Assembly (NCBI GenBank): GCA_041581935.1
Contig: JBFICP010000184.1
Span: forward strand, 1 to 6,615
Direction of reading: 5' to 3'
DNA length: 6,615 nucleotides
DNA from: JAABYT01 sp041581935
GTDB taxonomy: Bacteria; Pseudomonadota; Gammaproteobacteria; HK1
Part shown: in pieces, positions 5,575 to 6,615 of the stretch
Numbering within the stretch: position 1 is the first letter of the stretch
Layout: each line of letters opens with the position of its first letter
Notes under the pieces: generated by a model
Told to the model about the DNA's origin: nothing
Databases searched by the model: none
Seen by the model: the letters and a program-made list of their open reading frames with translations, nothing else
Program-made: the position numbers and the translations under genes

Positions 5575-6615
5575 ATGCTCAATAAAACAGCCGAGATTCA
5601 TCGGCAGATGTTGGTCGGCGGCGAATGGGTCGACAGCGCCAACGGAGAAACCATCGCTGTCGAGAACCCTGGTAATCGCACCACGCTCGGACATGTCCCA
5701 CGTGGCGATGCGCGAGACGTCGAGCGCGCGGTACGGGCCGCTGCGTCGGCGTTCGAATCCTGGTCCAAGGTCACGCCGCGCGACCGCGGCAAGCTCCTCT
5801 TGAAGATCGCAGAGGACATCGAGGCCCGCACCGAGGAGCTGGCGCGCATCATCGCCGCCGAAACGGGTAATGCCTTGCGCACTCAGGCACGGCCGGAGGC
5901 CGCGCTCGCCGCCGACATCTTCCGTTACTTCGGTGGCCTCGCGAGTGAGATCAAGGGAGAAACCCTGCCGCTCGGTGAGCAGGTCTTGAGCTATTCGCGC
6001 CGCGAGCCCATCGGCGTGGTGGGCGCGATCATTCCGTGGAATGCACCGGTTGCACTCGCGTCGCTAAAGATCGCGCCCGCGCTTTGCACCGGTAACACGA
6101 TCGTTCTCAAAGCCGCGGAGGATGCACCGCTCGGGGTTCTCATGATCGCCGAGATGTGCCAGACACACCTGCCGTCATCGGTGCTGAATGTCCTCACCGG
6201 CTACGGCGAAGATTGCGGTGCCTCGCTCGCCGCGCATCCCGATGTGCGAAAACTGTCCTTCACGGGCTCCACCGAGGTGGGCAAGCTGATCATGGAAGCC
6301 GCGTCGCGTCGGATTGTGCCGGTATCACTCGAGCTAGGCGGCAAGAGCCCGTCCATCGTGTATCCGGACGCCAATGAGGAATGGGTTGTCGAAGGCATTA
6401 TTTCCGCAATGCGTTTTACCCGGCAGAGCCAGTCGTGTACGGCGGGATCGCGCTTGTTCCTGCACGCCGACATATTCGATTCGTTTCTGGAGAAGCTCGT
6501 CGAAAAGACTTCGGCATTGAAGCTCGGCGATCCGCTCGATGAGGCAACCGACATGGGTGCGATCATCAACGACAAGCAGTTCAAGCGCGTATGTGGTTAC
6601 GTGGAAGAGGGCTTG
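5575..6615 (+). CDS. NAD(P)-dependent aldehyde dehydrogenase, hydrolytic type (3' end outside window)
   Basis: The first 347 residues are visible, about 70% of a typical 480-500-residue ALDH, with no frame damage. The enzyme should oxidise an aldehyde to a carboxylate in the cytoplasm. Motifs in order: IIPWNAP (152-158) with the oxyanion-hole Asn156; VLKAAED (177-183) with the cofactor lysine Lys179; FTGSTEVG (229-236), the nucleotide loop; LELGGKSP (252-259) with general-base Glu253; and RQSQSCTAGSR (283-293) with catalytic Cys288. Presence of Glu253 marks a hydrolytic ALDH; CoA-acylating methylmalonate semialdehyde dehydrogenases (MmsA) lack that glutamate. The catalytic segment reads Q-S-Q-S-C rather than the more common G-Q-x-C. 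The start at 5575 is set by the GAGGAG site. Its tight spacing with the MmsB-like gene suggests it oxidises the semialdehyde made by that enzyme, or that both act on another hydroxy compound. The exact substrate cannot be read from sequence. Confidence 0.92.
   Translation, partial: MLNKTAEIHRQMLVGGEWVDSANGETIAVENPGNRTTLGHVPRGDARDVERAVRAAASAFESWSKVTPRDRGKLLLKIAEDIEARTEELARIIAAETGNALRTQARPEAALAADIFRYFGGLASEIKGETLPLGEQVLSYSRREPIGVVGAIIPWNAPVALASLKIAPALCTGNTIVLKAAEDAPLGVLMIAEMCQTHLPSSVLNVLTGYGEDCGASLAAHPDVRKLSFTGSTEVGKLIMEAASRRIVPVSLELGGKSPSIVYPDANEEWVVEGIISAMRFTRQSQSCTAGSRLFLHADIFDSFLEKLVEKTSALKLGDPLDEATDMGAIINDKQFKRVCGYVEEGL

Overview
The window is about 60% GC, with proteobacterial-style ribosome sites and tightly packed genes. 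The protein families suggest a proteobacterium, probably a gammaproteobacterium able to process reduced sulfur. That taxonomic reading is inference from gene content only. I see no RNA gene, insertion sequence, CRISPR array or phage gene.

Left two-thirds (1-4366): five genes lie on the minus strand. In reading order they are a two-domain CBS regulator (4366-3929), a TusA-family sulfur carrier (3789-3559), a YeeE/YedE-type sulfur transporter related to TsuA (3231-1990), a beta-propeller lipoprotein (1882-593), and a Tat-exported Ig-fold protein cut by the window edge (431 to before 1). The last protein aligns by eye with SoxY, yet carries the five-ligand pattern of superoxide reductase (His56, His80, His86, Cys136, His139). 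Gaps between genes run from about 107 to 327 bases, so the set is co-oriented but not tightly fused, and several gaps hold dyads or hairpins. The simplest joint reading is a sulfur uptake and trafficking module. The YeeE-type channel would bring in a thiosulfate- or sulfide-like compound, TusA would carry the sulfane sulfur in the cytoplasm, and the lipoprotein and Tat protein would work on the periplasmic side. The CBS protein could sense adenine nucleotides, though its link to the module is positional only.

Right third (4671-6615): after a divergent intergenic region of 304 bases, two plus-strand genes form a tight operon. They are a 3-hydroxyisobutyrate-dehydrogenase-family enzyme (MmsB-like) and, 13 bases later, an NAD(P)-dependent aldehyde dehydrogenase running off the right edge. 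The pair would oxidise a hydroxyacid to a semialdehyde and then to a carboxylate. The aldehyde dehydrogenase keeps the general-base glutamate typical of hydrolytic enzymes, so it is not an ordinary CoA-acylating MmsA.

The most unusual item is the SoxY/superoxide-reductase-like protein and its company of TusA, YeeE and beta-propeller genes.
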